Source: Gaiellasilicea sp963829845 (GTDB lineage: Bacteria > Actinomycetota > Thermoleophilia > Gaiellales > Gaiellaceae). From it: DNA of 64,000 bases. The stretch is from assembly GCA_963829845.1 (NCBI GenBank), contig CAWHKD010000006.1, positions 1-64,000 on the forward strand. Direction: 5' to 3'. The translations under genes and the position numbers were made by a program. Shown in pieces: positions 48,516 through 56,501 of the stretch (position 1 is the first letter of the stretch; each line of letters opens with the position of its first letter). The notes under the pieces were generated by a model. That model did not search any database. It was not told where the DNA came from and saw only the letters and a program-made list of their open reading frames with translations.

Positions 48516-49684
48516 GCCTCGACCGCGATCAGATCTGGACCGGCGATCTCAACCGCCTCGCGCTCGAGCCGCAGTCGCACGACACTGTCGGTCTGTACGA
48601 CACGACGCTGCGCGACGGCGAGCAGACCGTCGGGGTCGTCCTCGCGCCCGAGGACAAGCTGGCGATCGCCCGCGCGCTCGACGAGGCCGGCGTCGACCGG
48701 ATCGAAGCGGGCTTCGCCCGCGTCTCAGCGGACGACGAGGAGGCCATCCGGCGGATCGCCGAGGCGGGGCTCCGCGCCGAGATCTGGGGCTTCGCGCGCG
48801 CTGTGCAGGCTGACGTCGAGCAGCTCGTCGGGCTGGGCGTCCGCGCGGCCGTGATCGAGAGCCCGATCTCGGACGCGAAACTGGCGGCGCTCGGCGTCTC
48901 GCACGACGACATGCTCAGCCGGATTCGGAAGGCCGTCTCGTTCGCCGCCGGCGAGGGGATCACGATCGCGTTCTTCGGCGTCGACGGCTCGCGTGCCTCG
49001 CTCGACTTCTTCCGGCAGGCCTACGAGGCCGCGGTCGAGGCCGGCGCGCAGGAGGTGGCCGTCGTCGACACGATCGGGATCGCCACGCCCGAGGGTGCGG
49101 CGTACCTCGTCGGCCAGGCGGTCGACTGGCTCGACGTGCCCGTCCACTGGCACGGCCACGACGACTTCGGGCTCGCGACGGCGGCGGCGGTCGCCGCCGT
49201 CCAGGCCGGCGCCTCATGGGTGCAGGGAACCGTGAACGGGATGGGCGAGCGGGCCGGGAACGCGAACCTCGTCGAGGTCGCACTCGCGCTCGAGGCGCTC
49301 TATGGGATCCCGACGCGCCTCGACCTCGGCAAGGCCCGCGAGCTCGCCGCGCTCGTCCGCGAGCGCTCCGGTTACGAGCTCGCGCCGTGGACGCCGATCA
49401 CGGGCGAGAATCTGTTCACGCGCGAGAGCGGTGCGGTCGCGAGCCAGTTCCACGACCCGCCGGCGATCGAGCCGTACGCCTCCGGCCTCGTCGGCGCCGA
49501 GCGCCGGATCGTGCTCGGGAAGAAGAGCGGGCTCGACTCGATCAGGCTCAAGGCCGAGGAGCTCGGGCTCGACGTCCCGGCGGAGCGCCACGCCGAGCTG
49601 CTCGCGGCCGTGAAGGAGCTGGGCGCGCGCAAGAAACGGCTCGTCACCGACGCTGAGTTCCGCAAGCTGGCGGCGGCTGACTGA
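48512..49684 (+). CDS. DRE-TIM metallolyase (isopropylmalate/homocitrate-synthase-like)
   Basis: 390 residues from a GTG at 48512 overlapping the M24 stop. HMGL-like TIM barrel: 'VGLYDTTLRDGEQTVGV' holds the catalytic Arg and metal Asp, 'VHWHGHDDFGLATAAAVAAVQAGASWVQGTVNGMGERAGNANLVEV' the H-x-H metal pair and the ERAGN motif of Claisen-condensing members. The C-terminal extension ('GLVGAERRIVLGKKSGLDSIRLKAEELGL') resembles homocitrate/2-isopropylmalate synthase tails and lacks the LeuA regulatory domain. It condenses or cleaves acetyl-CoA with a 2-oxo acid. The exact substrate is not readable. Confidence 0.88.
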   Translation: MSLDRDQIWTGDLNRLALEPQSHDTVGLYDTTLRDGEQTVGVVLAPEDKLAIARALDEAGVDRIEAGFARVSADDEEAIRRIAEAGLRAEIWGFARAVQADVEQLVGLGVRAAVIESPISDAKLAALGVSHDDMLSRIRKAVSFAAGEGITIAFFGVDGSRASLDFFRQAYEAAVEAGAQEVAVVDTIGIATPEGAAYLVGQAVDWLDVPVHWHGHDDFGLATAAAVAAVQAGASWVQGTVNGMGERAGNANLVEVALALEALYGIPTRLDLGKARELAALVRERSGYELAPWTPITGENLFTRESGAVASQFHDPPAIEPYASGLVGAERRIVLGKKSGLDSIRLKAEELGLDVPAERHAELLAAVKELGARKKRLVTDAEFRKLAAAD

Positions 49685-49697
49685 CCTTGGTGGGCCA

Positions 49698-49727
49698 TTG
49701 ACTGACATGACACGGCCGCGGGATACT
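49698..49727 (+). promoter_or_regulatory. Promoter with TGACATG motif
   Basis: TTGACT (49698-49703), spacer of 17-18 bases, GGATACT as -10 region. TGACATGACACGG (49703-49715) sits next to the -35 box and matches the molybdenum hydroxylase promoter motif at 12 of 13 positions. Confidence 0.5.
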
Positions 49728-49741
49728 CGCCTCGGGAGCCC

Positions 49742-49754
49742 AGTCATGTCACGG
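49742..49754. promoter_or_regulatory. Second TGACATG-type motif in the leader
   Basis: AGTCATGTCACGG. Its GTCATGTCA (49743-49751) is the exact reverse complement of TGACATGAC at 49703-49711; the centres lie 40 bases apart, about four DNA turns. Confidence 0.5.
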
Positions 49755-49768
49755 AAAGGGGTGCGAGG

Positions 49769-50854
49769 GTGAAGTTCAGCCTCTACTCGGAGATCCAGAG
49801 CTGGCCCGGGAAGCCCGCCGCGCAACTCTATGGCGAGGTGCTGGAGCAGATCCAGAACGCCGACCGGCTCGGCTACGACGCGTACGCCGTGATCGAGCAC
49901 TTCTTCTTCCCCAAGTTCTCGATCTCGGCCAGTCCGCTCGCGCTCTTCGCAGCGGCGGCGCAGAACACCAAGCGGATCACCTTCCGGACGCTGCTGCACT
50001 CGATGCCGTACCACAACCCCGTCGTGCTGGCCTCCGAGATTGCTGTCGCGGACATCCTGCTCGACGGCCGCTACGAGTTCGGCGTCGGCCGCGGCCACGG
50101 CTGGATGCCGCCGAAGGCCGGAATCGCCCTGACGCCGGAGTCGCGCGAGCGTTACGAAGAATCGGTCGAGTTGCTCTTCACCGCGCTCGAGAACGAGCGC
50201 TTCTCGTACGACGGCAAGCACTTCAAGGTCGCCGACTCCGGAATCGTGCCGCGGCCGGACCGGAGGTTCCGCGTCTTCCTCGGCGGCACCTCCGACCGCA
50301 CGTACGAGCTCGCAGCTGAGCGCGGCTGGGCCGTCGTCGTGCCGCCGCTGCTCCCGTACGCGGCGCTCGCGGAGCAGCTCGACCTCTACCGCGCCACGTG
50401 CGCCGAGCACGGCACCGAGCCTGACATCGTCTGGATCCATGCCTGTTACATCGACGAGGACCGGGACGTGGCGAAGCGAGAGGCGGAGAAGTGGATGGTC
50501 GGCTTCCTCCAGGGCAACGCCTCGCCGCTGACGGAATACGACCCGCCGCCCGCGGACGAGCTCAACGCAGCCGGCTACGGCTTCTACACGGCCGGCATCC
50601 TCGAGAAGCTGGCGCAGACGCCGTACGACGCGATGATCGACGGCGACATCGTCTGGGTTGGCACGCCTGCCGACGTGATCGAGCGGATCGAGGCCGTGCG
50701 GGAGCTCTGCGCGGGGCTGACCGAGATCTCGATCACCGTCAATGCCGGCGGCGCGGACCATTGGCAGGCGATCAAGGCGCAGGAGCTGTTCGCCTCGACG
50801 GTGATGCCGCACTTCAAGGCGTCCGAGCGGGAGGCGGTGGGCTCCGCAACGTGA
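49769..50854 (+). CDS. LLM-class flavin-dependent oxidoreductase (luciferase-like)
   Basis: 361 residues from a GTG at 49769 with AAAGGGG eight bases upstream. 'MKFSLYSEIQSWPGKPAAQLYGEVLEQIQNADRLGYDAYAVIEHFFFPKFSISASPLALFAAAAQNTKRITFRTLLHSMPYHNPVVLASEIAVADILLDGRYEFGVGRGHGW' is the bacterial-luciferase barrel start, with FMN-contact regions. 'FLGGTSDRTYELAAERGWAVVVPP' follows. Reduced flavin for it may come from a partner reductase not in the cluster. It heads the block that contains the importer. Its stop overlaps the next GTG. Confidence 0.9.
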   Translation: MKFSLYSEIQSWPGKPAAQLYGEVLEQIQNADRLGYDAYAVIEHFFFPKFSISASPLALFAAAAQNTKRITFRTLLHSMPYHNPVVLASEIAVADILLDGRYEFGVGRGHGWMPPKAGIALTPESRERYEESVELLFTALENERFSYDGKHFKVADSGIVPRPDRRFRVFLGGTSDRTYELAAERGWAVVVPPLLPYAALAEQLDLYRATCAEHGTEPDIVWIHACYIDEDRDVAKREAEKWMVGFLQGNASPLTEYDPPPADELNAAGYGFYTAGILEKLAQTPYDAMIDGDIVWVGTPADVIERIEAVRELCAGLTEISITVNAGGADHWQAIKAQELFASTVMPHFKASEREAVGSAT

Positions 50855-51795
50855 GCATCGTGCGGGTCTGTGTCGTCGGCGGCGGCGTCATCGGCAGCCT
50901 CTACGCGGCTCACCTGAGCCGCGTCGCCGACGTCTGGGTGCTGACGCGGCGTCCGGAGCACGCCCGCGCGCTGGAGGAGCAGGGCCTCGAGGTGAGTGGG
51001 CGGTCCGAGTTCACCGGCCGCGTCCACGCGACCGACGACGCGTCGAAGCTGCCGGAGGTGGACGTCGCGATCGTGGCGACGAAGGGAACGGCCGTCGACG
51101 CGGCGGCCGGTGCGCTTGCCGGCCGCTTCCCCGACGCGATGGTCGTCACCGTCCAGAACGGCCTCGGCGCCGAGCAGATCGTCCGCCGGCACGGCGATTG
51201 GCCGCTCGTCTCCGGCGTCACCTTCATGAGCGGCACGCGGCACGACGACACGCACGTCGAGTACATCCTCGACACTGAGACCTGGCTCGGCCCGTACAAC
51301 GGCATCCCCTACGAGCGGGTCGAGGAGCTGGCCGAGTTGATCCAGCGATCGGGCCTGAAGGCTCGTGCCTTCCCGGATCTGAAGCCGGCGCAGTGGTCGA
51401 AGCTGATCTTCAACGCGACCGTGAATGCCGTCGCCGCGCTGACCGGGCTGCCGCACGACCCGCATTTCGCGGCCGAGGAGCGCCCATCCGACCTCGGCCA
51501 TCTCGTCCATGCACTGACGGACGAAGGCAAGGCCGTCGCTGCGGCGGCGGGGATCGGGTTGCACGAGGACCCGTGGGAGATGAACGTGCACGCGACGCGG
51601 CGGGGGAGCGCGCACTACCCGTCCATGCTCGAGGATGTGGAGGCCCACCGCCCGACCGAGATCGAGCTGATCACCGGCTCGCTCGTCCGCGAGGCGGAAC
51701 GGCTCGGCGTGCCCGTGCCGTTGCACCTGACGCTCTACCGCCTGATCAAGGCGAAGGAAGACAGCTACCGGGAATCCAAAGGGAGGCAGGAATGA
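50851..51795 (+). CDS. Ketopantoate reductase (PanE/ApbA)-family protein, copy 1
   Basis: 314 residues from GTG 50851. Rossmann motif 'VCVVGGGVIGSLYAAHLSRVADVWVLTRR', then 'VDVAIVATKGTAVDAAAGALAG...VVTVQNGLGAEQ', and the C-terminal domain with the catalytic Lys in 'QWSKLIFNATVNAVAALTGLPH' and 'SMLEDVEAHRPTEIELITGSLVREAERLGVPVPLH'. NADPH-dependent reductase of a 2-oxo acid. Pantothenate enzymes are not nearby, so the true substrate is more likely a pathway oxo-acid. Overlaps the substrate-binding protein gene by ATGA. Confidence 0.9.
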   Translation: MSIVRVCVVGGGVIGSLYAAHLSRVADVWVLTRRPEHARALEEQGLEVSGRSEFTGRVHATDDASKLPEVDVAIVATKGTAVDAAAGALAGRFPDAMVVTVQNGLGAEQIVRRHGDWPLVSGVTFMSGTRHDDTHVEYILDTETWLGPYNGIPYERVEELAELIQRSGLKARAFPDLKPAQWSKLIFNATVNAVAALTGLPHDPHFAAEERPSDLGHLVHALTDEGKAVAAAAGIGLHEDPWEMNVHATRRGSAHYPSMLEDVEAHRPTEIELITGSLVREAERLGVPVPLHLTLYRLIKAKEDSYRESKGRQE

Positions 51796-52982
51796 CGGCA
51801 GGGAAGCGATGGGGCGCCTTCGGGGCGCTGCTGGCAGTACTCGCGCTCGCGGTCGCCGCGGTCGGGACCGGCGTGGGTGGGTCGCAGACGAACGCCCAGG
51901 CGCCGATCGTGATCGGCTGGGCATACGACAGCAAGGGGAACATGGCACCGTTCGACAACCCGGCGCTGGCGGCCGCCAGGATCCGGGTCGACCAGGTCAA
52001 CGCGAAGGGCGGCGTCAGCGGGCGTCCGCTCAGGATCGACACCTGCGACACCAACAACAACAACGCCGCCAAGGCGAAGTCGTGCGCGGCGAGCCTGCTC
52101 GGCAAGGGCGCACACGTCATCTTCACCACCTGCGACGTCGACCTCGCGACGCCGGTCGTGCAGGAGTCGATCGGGCGCGGCAAGCTGACCCTGTCCACAT
52201 GCATCGGCACCGACCAGATGGGGCCGAAGCGGTTCGGCAGGGCCGGCCGCCTCGCCTTCAGCTTCGGCAACGTCGCCCAGGACGAGGGCTCCGCGATGGC
52301 GGAGTACGCCTGGCGCAAGGGTTGGCGGACGGCCAACCTCGCCACGAACACCTATCTCGTCTACTTCAAGAACGTCGTCCAGGCGTTCCAAAAGCGGTTC
52401 ACGCAGCTGGGCGGCAAGATCGCCGCGAGGGAGAGCTACGCGACCGGCGCGAACAACGTCACGGCGGCGGTCAGCCGCCTGAACGCCCGCAAGGCCGACG
52501 TGATCGTGACGGCGACGGCGTTCGGCGAGCTGCCCGCACTGGTCTCGGGCCTGCGGTCGCTCGGGAACCAGACGGCGATCCTGAACTCGTGGGCCGGCGA
52601 CGGCACCTACTGGAACACGCCGAACCCCAAGGTGACCAACTACTACGCCGTCACCTACGCGTCGGTGTTCGGTGACGACCCGAACAAGGCCGTCCGGACG
52701 CTGGCGAAGCAGATCAAGGCGGGAACCGGCGGCTTCCTCGCCGGCGCCGGCACGATCGACGGGCTCGTGACCGCGATCAAGCGCTCCGGCGGCTCGACGG
52801 ACGGCGCGACGCTCGCGGCGACGATGGAGAAGTTCAGGAAGGTGCCGACCCTCTCTGGGCTCGTCAGCTTCTCGTCGCAGTTCCACACCGTCTTCGGACG
52901 CCAGTACCGCGTGATCAAGATCGACAACAACAAGGCGCGGTACGTCGGCGCCGTGACCGCCAAGGTCGTCCCGAAGATCTAG
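51792..52982 (+). CDS. ABC importer substrate-binding protein (LivJ/LivK type)
   Basis: 396 residues; ATG 51792 with GGGAGGCAGG upstream. Signal peptide 1-35 (cleavage near 'TNAQAP'), then a type I periplasmic-binding fold: 'IVIGWAYDSKGNMAPFDNPALAAARIRVDQVNAKGGVSGRPLRIDTCDTNNNNAAKAKSCAASLLGKGAHVIFTTCD' and 'AEYAWRKGWRTANLATNTYLVYFKNVVQAFQKRF'. There is no lipobox Cys, so it may be tethered otherwise or bound in the wall. It captures the small substrate for the importer encoded downstream. Confidence 0.92.
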   Translation: MTAGKRWGAFGALLAVLALAVAAVGTGVGGSQTNAQAPIVIGWAYDSKGNMAPFDNPALAAARIRVDQVNAKGGVSGRPLRIDTCDTNNNNAAKAKSCAASLLGKGAHVIFTTCDVDLATPVVQESIGRGKLTLSTCIGTDQMGPKRFGRAGRLAFSFGNVAQDEGSAMAEYAWRKGWRTANLATNTYLVYFKNVVQAFQKRFTQLGGKIAARESYATGANNVTAAVSRLNARKADVIVTATAFGELPALVSGLRSLGNQTAILNSWAGDGTYWNTPNPKVTNYYAVTYASVFGDDPNKAVRTLAKQIKAGTGGFLAGAGTIDGLVTAIKRSGGSTDGATLAATMEKFRKVPTLSGLVSFSSQFHTVFGRQYRVIKIDNNKARYVGAVTAKVVPKI

Positions 52983-52986
52983 ACCC

Positions 52987-53745
52987 TTGGCGGAAGGAGC
53001 GACAGCAGCGACGAGGAGGCCCGGCGGAACGCTCCGGGCCTCCTCCGTCTCGCGGTCCTTCACGGGCGTGCGGGCGCTCGACGGCGTCACGCTCGAATTG
53101 CACCGGCACGAGGTCGTCGGCCTGATCGGGCCGAACGGCGCCGGCAAGTCGACGCTCGTGAACGTGCTCAGCGGCTTCGACACCCCGACGTCGGGCACGG
53201 TCGAGCTCGGCGAGCGCGACGTCACCGGCTGGAGCCCGCACCGGCGCGCCCGTGCCGGGATCGGGCGGACGTTCCAGCACAGCCGCTCGTTCCGCGGTCT
53301 GACCGTGCGGGAGAACATCGAGGTGGCGGCGCTCGGCGCCGGGGCCCGGCCGACCGAGGCGCGTGCGCGCGCGGCGGAGCTGATCGCTCGGCTCGGCCTG
53401 GACGAGGACGCGACCGCGGGCCAGCTGCCGCACGGACACGAGCGCCTGCTCGGCGTCGCCCGCGCAGTCGCAGCCTCGCCCGCCTTCGTGCTCCTGGACG
53501 AGCCTGGAGCAGGCGTTCCGGAGGCTGAGGTGGGTGAGCTCGCCGAGATCGTGAACGCGATCCGGCAGGACTTCGACGCCGGGGTCCTCCTGATCGACCA
53601 CAACATGGCGCTCGTGATGGGAGTTTGCGACCGGATCCACGTGCTCGACCAGGGCCGGACGCTCGCCGAGGGGACGCCCGCGGAGATCAGGGCCAACCTC
53701 GACGTCACCTCGGCCTACCTGGGCGAAAGTGCGGTGGCCGAGTGA
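52987..53745 (+). CDS. ABC importer ATP-binding protein (LivG type)
   Basis: 252 residues from a TTG at 52987, four bases after the binding-protein stop. Walker A 'GLIGPNGAGKST', Walker B 'AFVLLDEPGAGVP', switch His 'LLIDHNMALVMGVCDRIHVLDQG'. The signature motif is unusual: 'QLPHGHERLLGVARAV' in place of LSxGQQ. The ending 'EGTPAEIRANLDVTSAYLGE' is typical of LivG. Energises uptake together with the next three genes. GTGA overlap with the LivF-type gene. Confidence 0.92.
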   Translation: MAEGATAATRRPGGTLRASSVSRSFTGVRALDGVTLELHRHEVVGLIGPNGAGKSTLVNVLSGFDTPTSGTVELGERDVTGWSPHRRARAGIGRTFQHSRSFRGLTVRENIEVAALGAGARPTEARARAAELIARLGLDEDATAGQLPHGHERLLGVARAVAASPAFVLLDEPGAGVPEAEVGELAEIVNAIRQDFDAGVLLIDHNMALVMGVCDRIHVLDQGRTLAEGTPAEIRANLDVTSAYLGESAVAE

Positions 53746-54446
53746 GCGCGATGCTCGAGCTGGAAGCACTCGACGTCCGCTACGGCTCCGTGCCCGCAGT
53801 GCGAGGGCTCAGCCTCGAGGTCGACCGCGCCGAGCTGGTCGGCCTGATCGGGCCGAACGGCGCCGGCAAGTCGACCACGCTGCACGCGATCATGGGCGTC
53901 GTCGCCGCCACGGCCGGCGAGATCCGCCTCGCCGGGACCTCACTGCGCGGTCGTACGCCGGAGGCGATCGCCCGCGCCGGGATCGCGCTCGTGCCGGAGG
54001 GGCGCCGCATCTTCGGCGAGCTGACCGTCGAGGAGAACCTGCGGCTCGGGCTGTCAGCCAGACGGACCAACGGATCCGATCCGCTCGCCGGCGCGTATGA
54101 CCTCTTTCCGATGCTCGCCGACTTCCGTGCGCGCCAGGCCGGCGCGCTCTCGGGCGGCCAGCAGCAGCAGCTGGCGATCGGGCGTGCGCTCGTTGCGGAG
54201 CCGGACGTGCTCCTGCTCGACGAGCCCTCGCTCGGCCTCGCGCCGACGATGGTCGACACGGTCTTCGCGGCGCTGACCGCGATCCGGGAGCGCGGCGTCA
54301 CGATCCTCCTCGTCGAGCAGCGGGCGCAGCGCACGGTCGCGCTCGCCGACCGCACCTACGTGCTCGCCAACGGAGAGCTGCGGATGACGCTCACGCCCGC
54401 CGACGCGGGCGACACCGAGAAGATGATCGAGGCGTATCTGGCATGA
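53742..54446 (+). CDS. ABC importer ATP-binding protein (LivF type)
   Basis: 234 residues from GTG 53742 (GTGAGCGCGATG; the ATG three codons later is an alternative). Walker A 'GLIGPNGAGKSTTLHAIMG', signature 'GALSGGQQQQLAIGRAL', Walker B 'VLLLDEPSLGLAP', 'ILLVEQRAQRTVALADRTYVLANG'. The 'LVPEGRRIFGELTVEENLRLG' sequence identifies the LivF subgroup. ATGA overlap with the permease gene. Confidence 0.93.
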   Translation: MSAMLELEALDVRYGSVPAVRGLSLEVDRAELVGLIGPNGAGKSTTLHAIMGVVAATAGEIRLAGTSLRGRTPEAIARAGIALVPEGRRIFGELTVEENLRLGLSARRTNGSDPLAGAYDLFPMLADFRARQAGALSGGQQQQLAIGRALVAEPDVLLLDEPSLGLAPTMVDTVFAALTAIRERGVTILLVEQRAQRTVALADRTYVLANGELRMTLTPADAGDTEKMIEAYLA

Positions 54447-55354
54447 ACCTCCTCGCCGTCGTGGATGCCCAGACGCTGGTCGACGCGGTCGGGCTCGGCG
54501 CCGTCTACGCGCTGATGGCGGTCGGGATCGGCCTCGTCTTCGGGATGCTCCGGCTCGTCAACTTCGCCTATGGGCAGCTGATCATGGCCGGCGCCTACAC
54601 GCTCGCGTTCACCTCGGGCTGGCCCGTCGCCGGCAGTGTGCTCGCCTGCTTCGCCGTCGTGATCGTGCTCTCGTTCCTCATGGACGGCGTCGTCTTCCGG
54701 CCGCTGCGGACGCAGTCGCCGGCGGTGATGCTCGTCACGACCTTCGCGGTCGCGTTCCTGCTCCAGGCGGTCGCGCTGATCCTCGACATCCGGGACGGCA
54801 CCATCGGCGAGCCGGCCGTCTCCGTCGCCTCGCTGAACCAGGTCGTGACGATCGGCGGCGTCGACGTCCGCAAGGTGACGATCCTCGCCGTCGTGGTCGC
54901 GATCGTGGCACTCGCGCTGCTCGCGCTCCTGCTCGGGCGGACGACGATCGGCCTGCAGATGCGGGCAGCCTCGACCGACTTCCGGACGGCCCGGCTGCTC
55001 GGCGTCAAGGCCGACCGCGTCATCGGCGCCGCGGTCCTGCTCTCCGGGATCCTGGCCGCGACGGTGGCGGTGATCCTGACCGTCCAGAATCCGCTCGTCT
55101 CGCCCGACTTCGCGCTCAAGGAGACGATCGTGGTGCTCGTCGGCGTCGTCGTCGGCGGGATCGACCGGCTCTGGACGGCGACACTCGGCGGCTTCACGAT
55201 CGGCTTCGCCACCGGGGTGATCAACGGCGCGCTGCCGACCGACAAGACCGTTTTCCTGCCCTCGGTCGTGTTCGCGCTCGTGATCCTCGTCCTGCTCCTG
55301 CGCCCGGCCGGCCTCTTCGCGCGCGGCCAGTCCGCGCTGGTGGAGCGCGTATGA
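54443..55354 (+). CDS. ABC importer permease (LivH type)
   Basis: 303 residues from ATG 54443, about eight membrane helices. 'GLGAVYALMAVGIGLVFGMLRLVNFAYGQLIMAGAYT' is the LivH opening, and 'FRTARLLGVKADRVIGAAVLLSGILAATVAVI' is the cytoplasmic coupling segment. 'GVVVGGIDRLWTATLGGFTIGFATGVI' follows. It forms half of the translocation pore with the LivM-type protein. A 139-base gap rich in hairpins separates it from that gene, unusual in an otherwise overlapping operon. Confidence 0.92.
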   Translation: MNLLAVVDAQTLVDAVGLGAVYALMAVGIGLVFGMLRLVNFAYGQLIMAGAYTLAFTSGWPVAGSVLACFAVVIVLSFLMDGVVFRPLRTQSPAVMLVTTFAVAFLLQAVALILDIRDGTIGEPAVSVASLNQVVTIGGVDVRKVTILAVVVAIVALALLALLLGRTTIGLQMRAASTDFRTARLLGVKADRVIGAAVLLSGILAATVAVILTVQNPLVSPDFALKETIVVLVGVVVGGIDRLWTATLGGFTIGFATGVINGALPTDKTVFLPSVVFALVILVLLLRPAGLFARGQSALVERV

Positions 55355-55380
55355 GCCGCCTCGCTCGCCTTCGGCTCGCT

Positions 55381-55411
55381 CTCGCGGGGGAAACCATGTT
55401 TCCCCCGCGAG
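55381..55411 (+). other. Perfect hairpin 1 between the two permease genes
   Basis: CTCGCGGGGGAAAC-CAT-GTTTCCCCCGCGAG: 14-bp perfect arms and a three-base loop. Followed by CCCCCTTCTTCTC, so termination or RNA processing is possible. Confidence 0.7.
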
Positions 55412-55429
55412 CCCCCTTCTTCTCATCTT

Positions 55430-55459
55430 GTGTGGTGGAACCTCCCGGTTCCCCCACAC
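55430..55459 (+). other. Hairpin 2 between the two permease genes
   Basis: GTGTGGTGGAACC-TCCC-GGTTCCCCCACAC: 13-base arms with one mismatch. Confidence 0.65.
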
Positions 55460-55472
55460 CCCCTCCCTGGCA

Positions 55473-55500
55473 GCCTCAAAGGCCTGACGGCCTATGAGGC
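55473..55500 (+). other. Hairpin 3, covering the start codon of the second permease gene
   Basis: GCCTCAAAGGCC-TGAC-GGCCTATGAGGC: 12-base arms with one mismatch. The ATG (55494-55496) lies in the 3' arm, so the structure would hide the start codon. Confidence 0.65.
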
Positions 55501-56501
55501 GCCTCGACACGTGGGCGACGCTGCTCGGCCCGGCGCTGCTGGTTGTCCTCGTCGGCATCGGCGCGACCTTCGTCTCGCGCTCGAACGAGATCCACTTCCT
55601 GAACGCGCTCGTCGCCGTGTCGGTCGTCGTCGCGATCTACGTCTTCGTCGGCAGCTCCGGCGTGCTCTCGTTCGGCCAGATCAGCTTCGTCGCCGTCGGC
55701 GCGTTCGCCGCCGGCGTGCTGACGGTGCCGCTCGAGTCGAAGACAGGGGTGCTGCCCGACCTGTTCCCGCTACTGCGCGACCACACGATCGGGAACCTCG
55801 CTTCGCTCCTCCTCGCGGCCGGGGTCGGGGGCGTGTTCGCCTTCCTCGTCGGGCTGCCGCTCATGCGCCTGTCGGGACTCGCCGCCGGGATCGCCACGTT
55901 CGCGGTGCTGGAGATCACCCACAACCTCCTGCGCGAGTGGACCAAGATCGGCCCCGGTGCGACGACGCTCTCGCTCGTGCCGGAGACGACCGGCCCGGGG
56001 CAGGCGACCCTCGGCGCGCTGATCGTGATCGGCGTCGCCTGGCTCTACCAGGTGAGCCCGTTCGGCCGCAAGGCGCGCGCGACCCGCGAGGATCCCGCCG
56101 CGGCGCAGGCCGTCGGGATCAGCGTGCACCGGCAGCGGCTCTGGGCGTTCACGCTGTCGGGCGCGCTGTGCGGGTTCGCGGGCGGCCTGCTCGTGCACAT
56201 GCTCGGCTCGATCACGACCGAGCAGGTCTACCTCGAGCTGACCTTCCTCACGCTCGCGATGCTCGTCGTCGGCGGCGTCACGAGCCTCTGGGGCGCCGTG
56301 ATCGGGGCGCTCGCGATCAGCGGCCTCGACTCCGTGCTCGGGAACGCGGAGGACGGGATCGGCGTTGGCTTCCGGCTCGACCTGCCGGAGGGCTCGCGGC
56401 TGGTCATCCTGGGTGGACTGATGGCGCTGATGCTGATCCTCCGCCCGTCAGGGATCACCGGCGGCCGCGAGCTGCGGCTACCGCGGAGGCGGACCGCATG
56501 A
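55494..56501 (+). CDS. ABC importer permease (LivM type)
   Basis: 335 residues from ATG 55494, about nine hydrophobic helices. 'HFLNALVAVSVVVAIYVFVGSSGVLSFGQISFVAVGAFAAGVLT' is the LivM hallmark, and the coupling loop is 'GRKARATREDPAAAQAVGISVHRQRLWAFTLSGALCGFAGGLLVH'. No ribosome-binding site is visible, and the start sits in a hairpin arm. Completes the importer. Overlaps the next gene by ATGA. Confidence 0.93.
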   Translation: MRRLDTWATLLGPALLVVLVGIGATFVSRSNEIHFLNALVAVSVVVAIYVFVGSSGVLSFGQISFVAVGAFAAGVLTVPLESKTGVLPDLFPLLRDHTIGNLASLLLAAGVGGVFAFLVGLPLMRLSGLAAGIATFAVLEITHNLLREWTKIGPGATTLSLVPETTGPGQATLGALIVIGVAWLYQVSPFGRKARATREDPAAAQAVGISVHRQRLWAFTLSGALCGFAGGLLVHMLGSITTEQVYLELTFLTLAMLVVGGVTSLWGAVIGALAISGLDSVLGNAEDGIGVGFRLDLPEGSRLVILGGLMALMLILRPSGITGGRELRLPRRRTA

